Notes: generated from the sequence alone by a model not told the origin. Counted from the first letter of the stretch, positions 15,112 through 23,446 are shown. The stretch: 64,000 bases of DNA from Pseudoalteromonas gelatinilytica (GCF_001641615.1 NZ_LRRU01000005.1:1-64000), one strand, 5' to 3'. Numbers and translations are program-made.

Positions 15112-16229
15112 TGAACAAAAACGATTTTGTAATTCCACAAGGCAGCTATTTGCTTAACCACTCTGTTGGGCGACCATTAAAATCTGCTGAGCAGCATTTT
15201 CATCAGCAGTTTTTTGCCGCTTGGCAACATGAAAATAAAGAACCATGGCAACAGTGGCTGCAAGGTGTCGAGGCATTTACGAGTAGTCTCGCTAAATTAT
15301 TTAACTCGCACAGTGAGCTATTTTGCCCACAAGTTAACTTATCGAGTGGTTTAACTAAGCTTTTGATGTCGCACCAGCGACTGCAACAAGAAAATTGCAA
15401 AGTGTTGATGGCAGAAAGTGATTTTCCAAGCATGGGTTTTGCAATGCAAAAAGCCCTACCTGAAAGTGCTGAAATCGTGTTTATTGATAAGCATGAAGAC
15501 TTAACCGATGCGCAGGTTTGGCAGTCATATTTAGCGAATAATGATATTGATTTAGTCTTTATTAGCCATGTTTATTCAAACACGGGTCAGCAAGCGCCTA
15601 TTCATGAAATTATAAATATCGCGAAACAACACAACACATTGAGCTTACTTGATGTTGCGCAGTCTGCAGGTATTTTAGAGGTCGACTTAACTAAGCTAGA
15701 TGCCGACTTTATGTTGGGCTCGAGTGTCAAATGGCTATGTGGTGGACCGGGTGCTGCTTATTTATGGGTTAACAGCAAGCAGCTATCACTTTGTCAGCCA
15801 CAAGATGTTGGCTGGTTTTCTCATCAAAATCCGTTTGAGTTTGATATTAAGCACTTTGCTTATCATCAAACCGCGTTGCGCTTTTGGGGTGGCACACCCT
15901 CAGTTGCACCTTATATTTTGGCTTCGCATAGTATTAATTACTTTGCTGATCTTGGTATTGAGAAAGTACGCGCTCATAACTTAGCAATGCTCGCGCAGTT
16001 TCATGATCAATTAGCTGATTATATGCGTTCACCAATACAGGCTGACAAATGCTCTGGAACGGCCATTATGCATTTTGGCGAGCAACAAGCGGCTGTAAAA
16101 GCTGCGCTTATTGCAGCGAATATTGCGGTTGATGAACGTCACTTAGGTTTAAGAGTTTCAGCTCATATTTATAATGAGCAGCAGGATATTGATAAATTTA
16201 TCAAGACTGTGAAAAGCGCTTTAAATTAA
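15111..16229 (+). CDS. Kynureninase-like class V PLP enzyme
   Basis: A 372-aa fold-type I PLP enzyme. YLLNHSVGRPL at the N-terminus, LLDVAQSAG (Asp181 contacting the PLP ring nitrogen), FMLGSSVKWLCGGPGAAYLWV (Schiff-base Lys207) and FWGGTPSVAPYI (~262-273) follow the kynureninase / isopenicillin-epimerase layout. The KWL-GGPGA block is close to kynureninases, but Gln replaces the His seen after the Asp in canonical KynU. Its ATG overlaps the stop of the PrnB-like gene (TAATG), so the products are made together. It may cleave a kynurenine-like product of that enzyme; a cysteine-desulfurase-type lyase is the alternative. The 3' end overlaps the convergent MBL gene by 29 bp. Confidence 0.82.
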   Translation: MNKNDFVIPQGSYLLNHSVGRPLKSAEQHFHQQFFAAWQHENKEPWQQWLQGVEAFTSSLAKLFNSHSELFCPQVNLSSGLTKLLMSHQRLQQENCKVLMAESDFPSMGFAMQKALPESAEIVFIDKHEDLTDAQVWQSYLANNDIDLVFISHVYSNTGQQAPIHEIINIAKQHNTLSLLDVAQSAGILEVDLTKLDADFMLGSSVKWLCGGPGAAYLWVNSKQLSLCQPQDVGWFSHQNPFEFDIKHFAYHQTALRFWGGTPSVAPYILASHSINYFADLGIEKVRAHNLAMLAQFHDQLADYMRSPIQADKCSGTAIMHFGEQQAAVKAALIAANIAVDERHLGLRVSAHIYNEQQDIDKFIKTVKSALN

Positions 16230-16965
16230 GTGCTTGTCGGGCCTTTGCTTTGACGGAACGCCAGTGCGTCATTGGTTTTTCGGGGACCAGCGCTAAAATT
16301 TGCTCAAAGTCGATGTCATCAATACTAACTTCGTTACTGTGGGCAAACATAATTCGTTTTGGTTGCAGCGCTTTTAGCATTAACAAAGAGTTTAAATACA
16401 GCTTTGGGTAAAAAACAGGAAAGGGTGGCACAAGCTGCCCTTTTACTTTTACCAATAAATCAGCAATGTAAATTCGCTCGCTAGGAATATGATACAGACT
16501 AATATCTCGGTCTGTATGACCTGGGCTATGCAGTGCTTGCCAATCGTCAAAACCCGGTAGGGTTGCATCTGTGGCAAGGTAATAATCTGCATCTAAATGG
16601 CGGCTGTACCAAAGATTGTGGCGTTTTTTATTTAACCTACCGGCGACCCACCAAGCCAAAGCGATATCGGTTAAATGCATTAAAAAACCAGCAATGCCTC
16701 TATACCATTGCCCAGGGGCGTTCGACGTAGCTATTTTGCCACCGCTTAACTTTCTTAATGCATGCGCTCCACCGGCATGATCGGGGTGCATATGGGTGAC
16801 TACTATCAGTTTTAAGTCTGTGATGGGGCGCTTGAGTTGCTCGGTAATATAGTCAAATACAGTATTCACATCAGCACGGCAACACCCATCAAGCAGCATC
16901 AATTTATCTGGATATTCAACCAAATAGATATTTTGAATATAACCTTCGAGCGTGTGAATTTGCAA
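16201..16965 (-). CDS. MBL-fold metallo-hydrolase
   Basis: A 254-aa metallo-beta-lactamase-fold protein. The metal site VVTHMHPDHAGG (~55-66) gives the HxHxDH motif, with further ligands in HSPGHTDRDI (~147) and MFAHSNE (~208). Such enzymes include glyoxalase II-like and other thioester/lactone hydrolases; the substrate cannot be read here. It faces the kynureninase-like gene and overlaps its end, so it is probably not in that operon. Confidence 0.85.
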   Translation of the reverse strand: MQIHTLEGYIQNIYLVEYPDKLMLLDGCCRADVNTVFDYITEQLKRPITDLKLIVVTHMHPDHAGGAHALRKLSGGKIATSNAPGQWYRGIAGFLMHLTDIALAWWVAGRLNKKRHNLWYSRHLDADYYLATDATLPGFDDWQALHSPGHTDRDISLYHIPSERIYIADLLVKVKGQLVPPFPVFYPKLYLNSLLMLKALQPKRIMFAHSNEVSIDDIDFEQILALVPEKPMTHWRSVKAKARQALNLKRFSQS

Positions 16966-17033
16966 AACGATTGATCCCTAAACTTAATCAGCAAACCTGT
17001 TATATCATGTCTGACCAGTTTTGGTAAGCTAGA

Positions 17034-17534
17034 CTAATTGGACTGGCTGTTTTGCTCAGTTAGCTGTTTCTTGCCTTCTTCTAACTGTGCTACCTGTTTT
17101 TCGAGGATGGTGATTTGGCTTTTATAATAAGCGTTAATACGCTCACTTTGTTTGCTGATAGCATCTTCAATAGAAGGCGCACCTAACCTGTTTGCGGCAT
17201 CTTGCGTCATATTATTGAGTTTATCGATGCGTTCACTTTGTTGTTTTTGTAGTTCTTTGATTTCTAACTGAAGGCGGTCTATTTCGCGATCGGCTTTTTG
17301 AATTTTTAAATAATCCTCAACACTTAAGTCCGCAGGCTTTTGTGGTTTTTCCGGCTGCTCTGTGGCTGGGGGTTGGTTAGTTGCTGGTGGCGGTGCAATT
17401 TTCACGATTACTGCGTCTTTACCACAAGGCTGCTCTGTAAAGGTGGCAACCCCGTCAATCATGCACTTATAAATAGTGGCCTGACTGTTGGCGCTGGCAA
17501 ATAGGGCAAGAGTAAAAAATGCAAAACGAAACAT
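17034..17534 (-). CDS. DUF4124-domain periplasmic protein
   Basis: I start at the ATG at 17534, which gives a normal signal peptide (MFRFAFFTLALFASANSQA) and a 166-aa protein; the longer frame adds an implausible leader. The mature part opens with TIYKCMIDGVATFTEQPCG, the DUF4124 pattern of two Cys around a short beta region, followed by a Pro-rich linker and a long coiled coil (~75-160, IDRLQLEIKELQKQQSERI). It is likely periplasmic; role unknown. Confidence 0.8.
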   Translation of the reverse strand: MFRFAFFTLALFASANSQATIYKCMIDGVATFTEQPCGKDAVIVKIAPPPATNQPPATEQPEKPQKPADLSVEDYLKIQKADREIDRLQLEIKELQKQQSERIDKLNNMTQDAANRLGAPSIEDAISKQSERINAYYKSQITILEKQVAQLEEGKKQLTEQNSQSN

Positions 17535-17642
17535 AGCATCACTTTGTGTAGCAAATAGATACTTAGCATGCATGAAATATAATGAAGTGTGCAAGGTTTC
17601 GGGCATAAAAAAACCGCTTAAAAGCGGTTTTTAATAATAAAA

Positions 17643-17735
17643 TGGTGGAGAAGGAGGGATTCGAACCCTCGATAGAGCTACAAACCCTATACTCCCTTAG
17701 CAGGGGAGCGCCTTCGGCCACTCGGCCACCTCTCC
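17643..17735 (-). tRNA. tRNA-Ser (GCT)
   Basis: The minus strand reads GGAGAGG...CTGCTAAG...TTCGAATCC...CTTCTCC then A-CCA. The anticodon is GCT, the long variable arm is that of class II serine tRNA, and CCA is encoded. The acceptor stem has one G-T pair. It lies 53 bp from a second serine tRNA on the same strand. Confidence 0.95.
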
Positions 17736-17788
17736 AGCGCATAATTCTGATTGTAATTTGCTGAAATAAATCAACAAATAAAAATAAG

Positions 17789-17879
17789 TGGTGGAGAGAT
17801 AGGGATTTGAACCCTAGAGGGGCTACAAACCCCTGCCGGTTTTCAAGACCGGTGCATTCGACCACTCTGCCATCTCTCC
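17789..17879 (-). tRNA. tRNA-Ser (TGA)
   Basis: The minus strand reads GGAGAGATGGC...CTTGAAAA...TTCAAATCC...ATCTCTCC with encoded CCA. Anticodon TGA, long variable arm. It is the upstream gene of a two-tRNA cluster. An open frame running across both tRNAs is not a gene. Confidence 0.95.
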
Positions 17880-18106
17880 ACATCGTGATGCGAGAATAAT
17901 ACTTAGCTGAATCGGCTGTGTAAATAGGAAAAAGTTTGTTTGCTTGTTTTTTGAGCGTAAAGAGGGGGTTTTTTGTAAAAAGGTTTAATTATTTGCTGTT
18001 TTTAACTTAAAAGAAGGGGGTTGGGGCAGTAAACGGAGGAGCTAAAGAAGGATCTTCGTTAGTGGTTGGGTGTTTACTGCACCGATAAAGTAACCATGGT
18101 TGGGGA

Positions 18107-18247
18107 TTACTTGTGTTGTACTGCGCCGCCAAGAGCTAACTTTTTGCCGTAGCGATTTAGTTTTGCCAACATTTTTGCTTTGCGGTTTGTTGGTTTTACG
18201 GCAACATGAGCTGCAGCGTTTTGGTTTAATGTATTAATTGGGTTCAT
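18107..18247 (-). CDS. 46-aa basic protein
   Basis: The ATG at 18247 has GGAGC 8 bases upstream, which fixes a short protein, MNPINTLNQNAAAHVAVKPT..., ending in a Lys/Arg-rich segment (NRKAKMLAKLNRYGKKLALGG). The frame continues upstream but without features. No family recognised; size and charge suggest a nucleic-acid- or ribosome-associated protein, which is only a guess. A GTTTGGTTG/CAACCAAAC inverted repeat (18266-18300) lies just upstream. Confidence 0.55.
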   Translation of the reverse strand: MNPINTLNQNAAAHVAVKPTNRKAKMLAKLNRYGKKLALGGAVQHK

Positions 18248-18265
18248 TACTTTGCTCCGGGTTGT

Positions 18266-18300
18266 GTTTGGTTGAAAACGTGAGTATTTTGCAACCAAAC
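18266..18300. promoter_or_regulatory. Inverted repeat upstream of the 46-aa gene
   Basis: GTTTGGTTG (18266-18274) and CAACCAAAC (18292-18300) are exact complements, with AAAA and TTTT continuing the symmetry inward. It lies 19-53 bp before the small gene's ATG. The rest of the 323-bp gap to the lipid-kinase gene (to 18571) is AT-rich and shows nothing else I can support. Confidence 0.45.
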
Positions 18301-18571
18301 TGGACAAAAATAAAACGATAAAAATTGAGTCTATCGGATAACTTTTTCTAATCTGAAAGCCTTTTATTAACATGGGGTTAAGTTTTTAAATACACATTGC
18401 TCTGCATGCTTATGCAATTGCATTTGCGTTGAAGTGTAAGTAAATAAAGGTTTTTAGCTTTTGGTGTTTTTATTTATGCGTTTTTAGAGTGAGAAAGTGA
18501 TTAATTATTCAGATTAATATAATTTGAACGAGCGTGGTGTTTTTGCCATGCAAGAAAAGAAGTAACCGTTG

Positions 18572-19420
18572 ATGTTGATAATAATAAAGCCAAGTGACAA
18601 AAAAAATCATAAAAACAGTGTTGATTGGCTACTAAAAGAATGTAAAAAAAGACAGATTGAGCCTGAATTGTATTTAACCACAGGCAAGTTTGAGAATGAT
18701 TGCGCTGATATTGCGCTTTTGGCTAAAAACCAGACTCAAGTTGTGGTGATTGGTGGTGATGGGACGCTGCATTTAGCCGTTAATGCATTAATGACGAGTC
18801 GCTGTTCTATCGCGTTAATTCCAGCAGGCACAGGAAATGATTTTGCTCGTGGCTTTGCGTGTAAACAACAGGCTTGGTATGAAGCTGTTTTTAATAGCCG
18901 TACAGAATTAATCGATGTTGGACAAATCAATCAACGCTATTTTATTAATGTGGCGGGAATAGGTTTTGACGCTGAAGTCGTGACTAAACTAAATAAAGCC
19001 GGAAGTTTTAGCTCGTTTGGCTACACTTGGCAGGGCATCAAACAGCTATTTTCATTTCGGGCACGATCACTTCAGGGTGAGTTTAATGGTAAAGCACTCA
19101 ACTACAGTAATTTAGCAACGATTTTTGCTAATCATCATTACTTTGGTGGTGGCTTAAAGATTGCCCCTCGGGCAAAGTTAAATGATGGTCAGCTTGATTG
19201 CTACTGCATGCCAGCTGGCGGTTTATTGAAAAACCTGCTCAGCTTTTTGTATTTACTGCTCGTAAAGCATCATAGTTTGCACGCGCTGGAATATACCCGT
19301 TTAACGACTGCCGAGATCACCTCGAAAGGACTGGCTATAGAAGCCGATGGTGAGCTCGTTGGTTTTACTCCGGCTAAAGTTAAGATTCACAAACAAGCAC
19401 TTCGTTTTCATGTGCCATAA
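18572..19420 (+). CDS. Diacylglycerol/lipid kinase family protein (YegS-like)
   Basis: A 282-aa protein of the DAGK catalytic family. VVVIGGDGTLHLAVNAL (~50-66) is the nucleotide-binding GGDGT motif, IPAGTGNDFARGF (~88-100) the second conserved loop, and FINVAGIGFDAEV (~125) and GGGLKIAP/ADGE (~195, ~268) follow the family order. It should phosphorylate a lipid alcohol using ATP. Start is ATG 18572 or the TTG one codon earlier; AAGAAG upstream fits either. Confidence 0.88.
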   Translation: MLIIIKPSDKKNHKNSVDWLLKECKKRQIEPELYLTTGKFENDCADIALLAKNQTQVVVIGGDGTLHLAVNALMTSRCSIALIPAGTGNDFARGFACKQQAWYEAVFNSRTELIDVGQINQRYFINVAGIGFDAEVVTKLNKAGSFSSFGYTWQGIKQLFSFRARSLQGEFNGKALNYSNLATIFANHHYFGGGLKIAPRAKLNDGQLDCYCMPAGGLLKNLLSFLYLLLVKHHSLHALEYTRLTTAEITSKGLAIEADGELVGFTPAKVKIHKQALRFHVP

Positions 19421-19422
19421 AA

Positions 19423-19449
19423 AAGCGCCGGCAAAATTTGCCAGCGCTT
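19423..19449 (-). terminator. Terminator of the EamA gene
   Basis: The stem AAGCGCCGGCAAA (19423-19435) with TTTGCCAGCGCTT (19437-19449) has one mismatch. The T-run exists only on the minus strand, so it ends the EamA transcript. It may also slow plus-strand read-through from the lipid-kinase gene. Confidence 0.75.
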
Positions 19450-19474
19450 GGTGTTAGAGGCGACATAGTCACTT

Positions 19475-20404
19475 CTAACTGGGGATGGAGCTTTTTTGCT
19501 GTAGGTTACGTGCAGCAAAAAATGCTTTAATTTGTCGAGTTGGAGTTAGCACGATAGCATTTCCGAATAACACCAAGCTAAATCCCATAAAGGTATTCGC
19601 TTGCCATTCGAATCCTTCAAATAAGGTGCTTAAAACCACTGCAACCAGCGGGAACAATACGATTACATAGCTTGCTCGCTCAGGGCCGATATTTTTAAGT
19701 AGCGCGAAGTAACAAGCAAATGCGATTACGGTACCAAATACTGCTAAATAGAAGAGCGATACCCAATAACTGGTTGGGGCATTCAATGTCAGCTCAACGT
19801 CGCTTACTAAAACATAAGCAGCTAGCCCTAAAGCGCTGTATAACATGCCCCAGGCATTGCCCTGAAGTACGCCAATATTACGCTGAGAGTTTCGAACGCT
19901 GACCATATTTCCCAATGAAGCCACAAAGGTCCCTGACAGCGCAAGTAGTAACCCGACCAACGCACCATTACTCAAGTCGAATTGCTGAATTTGTGGCCAA
20001 AACAAGCTGGCAATACCCATTACGCCAAGTAGTGCGCCAAAGTAAATTCGTTTTGCAATTGGCTTGGCGAAGAACAAGCGGGTGTTAATAATGTTCATTA
20101 ATAGCAACATCGAAAAGGCAATTGAGGCCATTGCTGAGGTGAGATAATTCTGCGCCCAATACAGCACTAAATAATTTAAACCAAAGTTAAATAAAGCCAA
20201 TAATGCAAAAAATCCGTGATCACGCAGTGAATATTGCATAGGGAGTTTTTTTACCAGCACAAAGGCCCACATTAAAATGGCTGCAATGGCAAAGCGATAA
20301 AATAAAGAGACCTCAACAGCGACATCACCCAGTTGAAACTCAATAGCTAGCCAAGTCGATCCCCAGATCAATACTGTAGCAAGGTAGAGAGCGGCGCTTT
20401 TCAT
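19475..20404 (-). CDS. EamA-family (DMT) exporter
   Basis: A 309-aa protein with ten hydrophobic helices in two EamA repeats. The N-terminal IWGSTWLAIEFQLG (~13-26) and FNFGLNYLVLYWAQNYL (~72-88) are typical of drug/metabolite transporters. It is divergent from a MocR-type PLP regulator (101-bp spacer), so its substrate is likely an amino acid, amine or vitamin B6-related compound controlled by that regulator. Confidence 0.88.
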   Translation of the reverse strand: MKSAALYLATVLIWGSTWLAIEFQLGDVAVEVSLFYRFAIAAILMWAFVLVKKLPMQYSLRDHGFFALLALFNFGLNYLVLYWAQNYLTSAMASIAFSMLLLMNIINTRLFFAKPIAKRIYFGALLGVMGIASLFWPQIQQFDLSNGALVGLLLALSGTFVASLGNMVSVRNSQRNIGVLQGNAWGMLYSALGLAAYVLVSDVELTLNAPTSYWVSLFYLAVFGTVIAFACYFALLKNIGPERASYVIVLFPLVAVVLSTLFEGFEWQANTFMGFSLVLFGNAIVLTPTRQIKAFFAARNLQQKSSIPS

Positions 20405-20447
20405 AGTTAGTACCTAAAAATTGAAAGTATGTTCATTTTAGTTCGCT

Positions 20448-20494
20448 TCTGTATACTTAACATATACAGAAAACTAGAAATGCAACCTATACAG
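20448..20494. promoter_or_regulatory. MocR-type operator with three TATACAG half-sites
   Basis: TCTGTATA (20448-20455) and TATACAGA (20463-20470) form an inverted pair, and a third TATACAG at 20488-20494 repeats the right arm directly at a 25-bp offset. It fills the spacer between the exporter and the regulator. GabR- and PdxR-type regulators are known to bind combinations of direct and inverted half-sites. Confidence 0.6.
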
Positions 20495-20505
20495 TTTGGT
20501 GGGCT

Positions 20506-21948
20506 ATGTCACAAGTTATCAGTCGTAGTAACAGTGAGTTCTTATATCAACAAGTTATTCAGCTAGTTAGAGATCTTTGCTTGCAAGGCTCGTTATTACC
20601 GGGTGAAAAATTACCTTCGCTCAGAAAAATGGCTGATAAGCTCAACATTAGTATTCCAACGGTAAAGCAAGCGTATCAATTACTTGAAGGGCAAGGGCTG
20701 ATCGAAGCCAGAGAAAAGTCAGGCTACTTTTTAAAGTCTTCACAGTTAAATCAGTCTCGTCCAAAGCGAGTTAGGCTCAGTCGAGAGCCGACCACAGTCA
20801 ATAAGCAAGGCTTGATTGAGCAAGTCTACAGCGCTATCCATAAAGCTAATGTGGTGCCATTTGGTATCGCCAACCCTGTGGCCGCAGCTCCAACAGATAA
20901 AGCGCTGGCACGAACAATGCGCCGAGTAATGACACTGGCTGGCGCATCGGCAATTAATTACGGCCCAATGGATGGCTTTGCACCACTTAAAAAGCAACTC
21001 ATTCATCGCTATCTGGACTTTGGTATTGGGGTTGATAGCGATGAATTAGTGATCACCAACGGTGCTCAAGAGGCACTGGCGATTGCCCTTAAGTGTGTCG
21101 CTAAACCCGGTGATGTTATTGCAATCGAGTCGCCTTGTTATTTTGGCATTATCGAGTTAATTGAAAGCTTAGGTTTAAAGGCACTGGAAATACCGCTGTG
21201 TCCTGATGAAGGAATATGGCTAGATGACTTGGCTCAAGCACTCGATGAGCATGATATAAAAGCCTGTGTGTTTTCTACCTCATTAAATAACCCTGTTGGC
21301 AGCTTTATGCCTGATGCCAAGCGTGAGCAATTAGTGGCACTTTTGGAGCAGCGCGACGTGGTGCTTATTGAAGATGATGTTTATGGCGACTTACATTTTA
21401 CAGCCAAGCGTGCGACGCCTGCACAGGCCTATTCAAAAAAGGGCTTAGTGATCACCTGCGCGTCGTTTTCAAAAACAGCTGCCCCCAGTTACCGCATAGG
21501 TTGGATCATTGCCGGTAAGTTTGCAGAACAAGCAAGACGGCATAAACGCGCGCTTAGTTGCTCTGCGCCACTTATAAACCAGTGGACCTTGTATGAGTTT
21601 ATAGCCAGCGGAGAGTACGACCGTAACATTCGTTTGCTTAGACAGCGCTTAAGCACCAACAAAGAGCGCATGATTTGGTGCCTGCAGCAATATATGCCAA
21701 ATTGTGCGCGTATTAGTAACCCGCAAGGGGGCTGTGTTATCTGGGTTGATCTTGGTAGCCAATATGATGCGGTAAAGTTATTCCATTTGGCACTAGAGGC
21801 GGGGATCAGCATTACACCAGGGTTGATATTCTCAGCGGGTAAAAAGTACCGTAGCTGTTTTCGTTTAAGTTATGGCTTGCCTTGGTCTGAAAACTTAGAG
21901 CAGGCGATTAAAACGTTATCGCAACTGACTGTGCTGGCCAAAAAATAA
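20506..21948 (+). CDS. MocR-family regulator (GntR HTH plus aminotransferase domain)
   Basis: A 480-aa fusion. Residues ~8-75 are a GntR winged helix (LYQQVIQLVRDLCLQGSLLPGEKLPSLRKMADKLNISIPTVKQAYQLLE); ~105-475 are a fold-type I aminotransferase domain with ITNGAQEALAIAL, FSTSLNNPVGS, IEDDVYGDLHF and the PLP lysine in ASFSKTAAPSYRIGW (~322). Family members (GabR, PdxR, TauR) sense PLP adducts and act on adjacent genes. It likely controls the divergent EamA exporter and itself through the site at 20448-20494. Confidence 0.92.
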   Translation: MSQVISRSNSEFLYQQVIQLVRDLCLQGSLLPGEKLPSLRKMADKLNISIPTVKQAYQLLEGQGLIEAREKSGYFLKSSQLNQSRPKRVRLSREPTTVNKQGLIEQVYSAIHKANVVPFGIANPVAAAPTDKALARTMRRVMTLAGASAINYGPMDGFAPLKKQLIHRYLDFGIGVDSDELVITNGAQEALAIALKCVAKPGDVIAIESPCYFGIIELIESLGLKALEIPLCPDEGIWLDDLAQALDEHDIKACVFSTSLNNPVGSFMPDAKREQLVALLEQRDVVLIEDDVYGDLHFTAKRATPAQAYSKKGLVITCASFSKTAAPSYRIGWIIAGKFAEQARRHKRALSCSAPLINQWTLYEFIASGEYDRNIRLLRQRLSTNKERMIWCLQQYMPNCARISNPQGGCVIWVDLGSQYDAVKLFHLALEAGISITPGLIFSAGKKYRSCFRLSYGLPWSENLEQAIKTLSQLTVLAKK

Positions 21949-21952
21949 AAAA

Positions 21953-21972
21953 GCGCAGAGCAAGCTCTGCGC
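21953..21972 (-). terminator. Terminator of the DUF2884 gene
   Basis: GCGCAGAGC (21953-21961) and GCTCTGCGC (21964-21972) with a 2-base centre, so the real loop is slightly larger. The long T-run lies on the minus strand, which terminates the DUF2884 transcript; the plus-strand regulator gene ends 5 bp before it. Confidence 0.8.
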
Positions 21973-22013
21973 GAAAGGACCAAGTTTTTGGTTCAGGGAT
22001 GTTAATTCGTCAA

Positions 22014-22814
22014 TTACTCTGCGTTCTGTTTGAAAGTAAATAGTTGGTACTCTCTTAGCTCTGGTACTAGCGCCACTAACTCTTGTTCTTTGTGAGCGAT
22101 ATCTGCAAAGCTGCCGCATAATGCATCTGCGCGCTCTTCCAGTTGAGCTGCCTGTGTTTCTACACGCGCTTCGATTTGTGCGCCCATGTTTTCCATACGT
22201 TGTTCAAATTCATCCATGTCGCCACCTGAGCCTAAAAGCTCAGAACCTAGCGCCACTAAAATACTGCCCATCGATTGCATCATGGCTGACTCGACTGCTG
22301 ATTCGATTTGCTCATCAAATTGGTCTTCAAAGTTTTGGCCAAATTTTTCGAAATTTTGCTGACCCATGGTGAACGCACCTTGCTGATAGAAAGCGTTTTG
22401 CACTTCTACGCTGATATCGTCCATTAATTCTGAAATGTCGTTTAGGCCGTCAATATTGAAGGCTTTTGATACCTCTTCAATTGCTACGCCTGCGATTTTT
22501 ACGCCATCAAGCGCAATATTTGCTACTTCAGGAAGTTGGCTGCGTAAGCTGTCTGAGTAATCTGCAATTGCTTGCTGTTGTGAAGCATCAAGCGATACGC
22601 TTTGACCATCGATATACAAAGTGTGCTGATCGATGATTTTCATCGTGCGATTATCGGCTGTGTATACTTCTAACTCGCTAGGTGTGATGCGTACATCATT
22701 TTTAAATTCAACATCACATTGCTCACCGCTGAATGAAATATTTGTATCATTATCGTTATGAGCCATTGCGCTGGTAGCGATAAATAAAGAACTTACTAAC
22801 AATAACTTTTTCAT
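22014..22814 (-). CDS. yggN: DUF2884 family secreted protein (YggN-like)
   Basis: I start at the ATG at 22814 (AGGA 9 bases upstream), which gives a signal peptide MKKLLLVSSLFIATSAMA and a 266-aa protein. The mature region opens CDVEFKNDVRITPSELEVYTADNRTMKIIDQHTLYIDGQSVSL, the DUF2884 beginning, then a long helical acidic stretch with Met/Gln-rich QNFEKFGQNFEDQFDEQIESAVESAM. It is periplasmic by prediction; function unknown. The frame to 22922 is an upstream extension without a start signal. Confidence 0.82.
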   Translation of the reverse strand: MKKLLLVSSLFIATSAMAHNDNDTNISFSGEQCDVEFKNDVRITPSELEVYTADNRTMKIIDQHTLYIDGQSVSLDASQQQAIADYSDSLRSQLPEVANIALDGVKIAGVAIEEVSKAFNIDGLNDISELMDDISVEVQNAFYQQGAFTMGQQNFEKFGQNFEDQFDEQIESAVESAMMQSMGSILVALGSELLGSGGDMDEFEQRMENMGAQIEARVETQAAQLEERADALCGSFADIAHKEQELVALVPELREYQLFTFKQNAE

Positions 22815-22948
22815 TTTTTTCTTTCCTGTTTGAAATGACACAAATACATAATCAATTAAGATGCCAAAGTTAATAATTTCATATATTTCAAATTGTTGTG
22901 TTGTTTTGGCTGTTTTTACCAAAGTGATGAAAATAAAGTTTTAACCAC

Positions 22949-23009
22949 TTTTTAGTCAAATTCACTAAAAAATATACATGCATAAATGTGTTTTATCGAA
23001 ACGATAAAA
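22949..23009. promoter_or_regulatory. Two AT-rich inverted repeats in a 391-bp gene-free gap
   Basis: The gap 22815-23205 holds TTTTTAGT/ACTAAAAA (22949-22956, 22964-22971) and TTTTATCGAAACGATAAAA (22991-23009, 8-bp arms). Both lie 135-195 bp upstream of the DUF2884 start and could be operators or weak terminators. Nothing else supportable is seen in the gap. Confidence 0.4.
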
Positions 23010-23205
23010 AACTCTCACTTTTCAGAAATCGAATTTAGCGCTATTTATTCACAATATTGACATATGGCCTATTTAGCATGGGTGTATGGCTTTATTTTGG
23101 TGGTTTTTTAGATACTAAATTACTACTGAGCTTTTTAATCTTTGCCAATTCATCGAGCAAATTTTAATCTCCTGAATTGGTCTCAAACACTTTATGGAGT
23201 GGGTT

Positions 23206-23394
23206 GTGGGTAAGACATTTAGTTATGACGCGCTAGATGACGATTTTGTTGAAGACGAGTACGAAATGGTCGGGCGTAATCAACACGACAAGAAAAAGCA
23301 ACGCGTTAAGAAGAAGTTGGAAGACTATCTTGAACAAAAACGCTTGCGTAGAAACTTAGGCGATGACGACTTTGACGAGTACTTGAACGACTAA
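23206..23394 (+). CDS. Small charged protein
   Basis: GGAG (23196-23199) lies 6 bases before the GTG at 23206, so I use that start (62 aa) although an in-frame ATG lies at 23194 with no RBS of its own. The protein is acidic at both ends (SYDALDDDFVEDEYE; DDDFDEYLND) around a basic helix (KKKQRVKKKLEDYLEQKRLRRNLG). It resembles small conserved proteins of the DUF3545/PA3496 kind, but that is a weak call. Followed by a terminator-like hairpin. Confidence 0.65.
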   Translation: MGKTFSYDALDDDFVEDEYEMVGRNQHDKKKQRVKKKLEDYLEQKRLRRNLGDDDFDEYLND

Positions 23395-23408
23395 GCATAA
23401 ATTTAGAT

Positions 23409-23429
23409 AAAGAGGCAATTTGCCTCTTT
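23409..23429. terminator. Bidirectional terminator
   Basis: AAAGAGGC and GCCTCTTT with an AATTT loop lie between the small charged gene and the convergent glutathione peroxidase gene. The A-rich and T-rich flanks let it serve both strands. Confidence 0.75.
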
Positions 23430-23446
23430 ATTGCTTTAAGACATTG

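Noticed and set aside
17563..17883. Minus-strand open frame of 106 codons
   Set aside because: It runs through both tRNA-Ser genes, so it is an accident of tRNA sequence.
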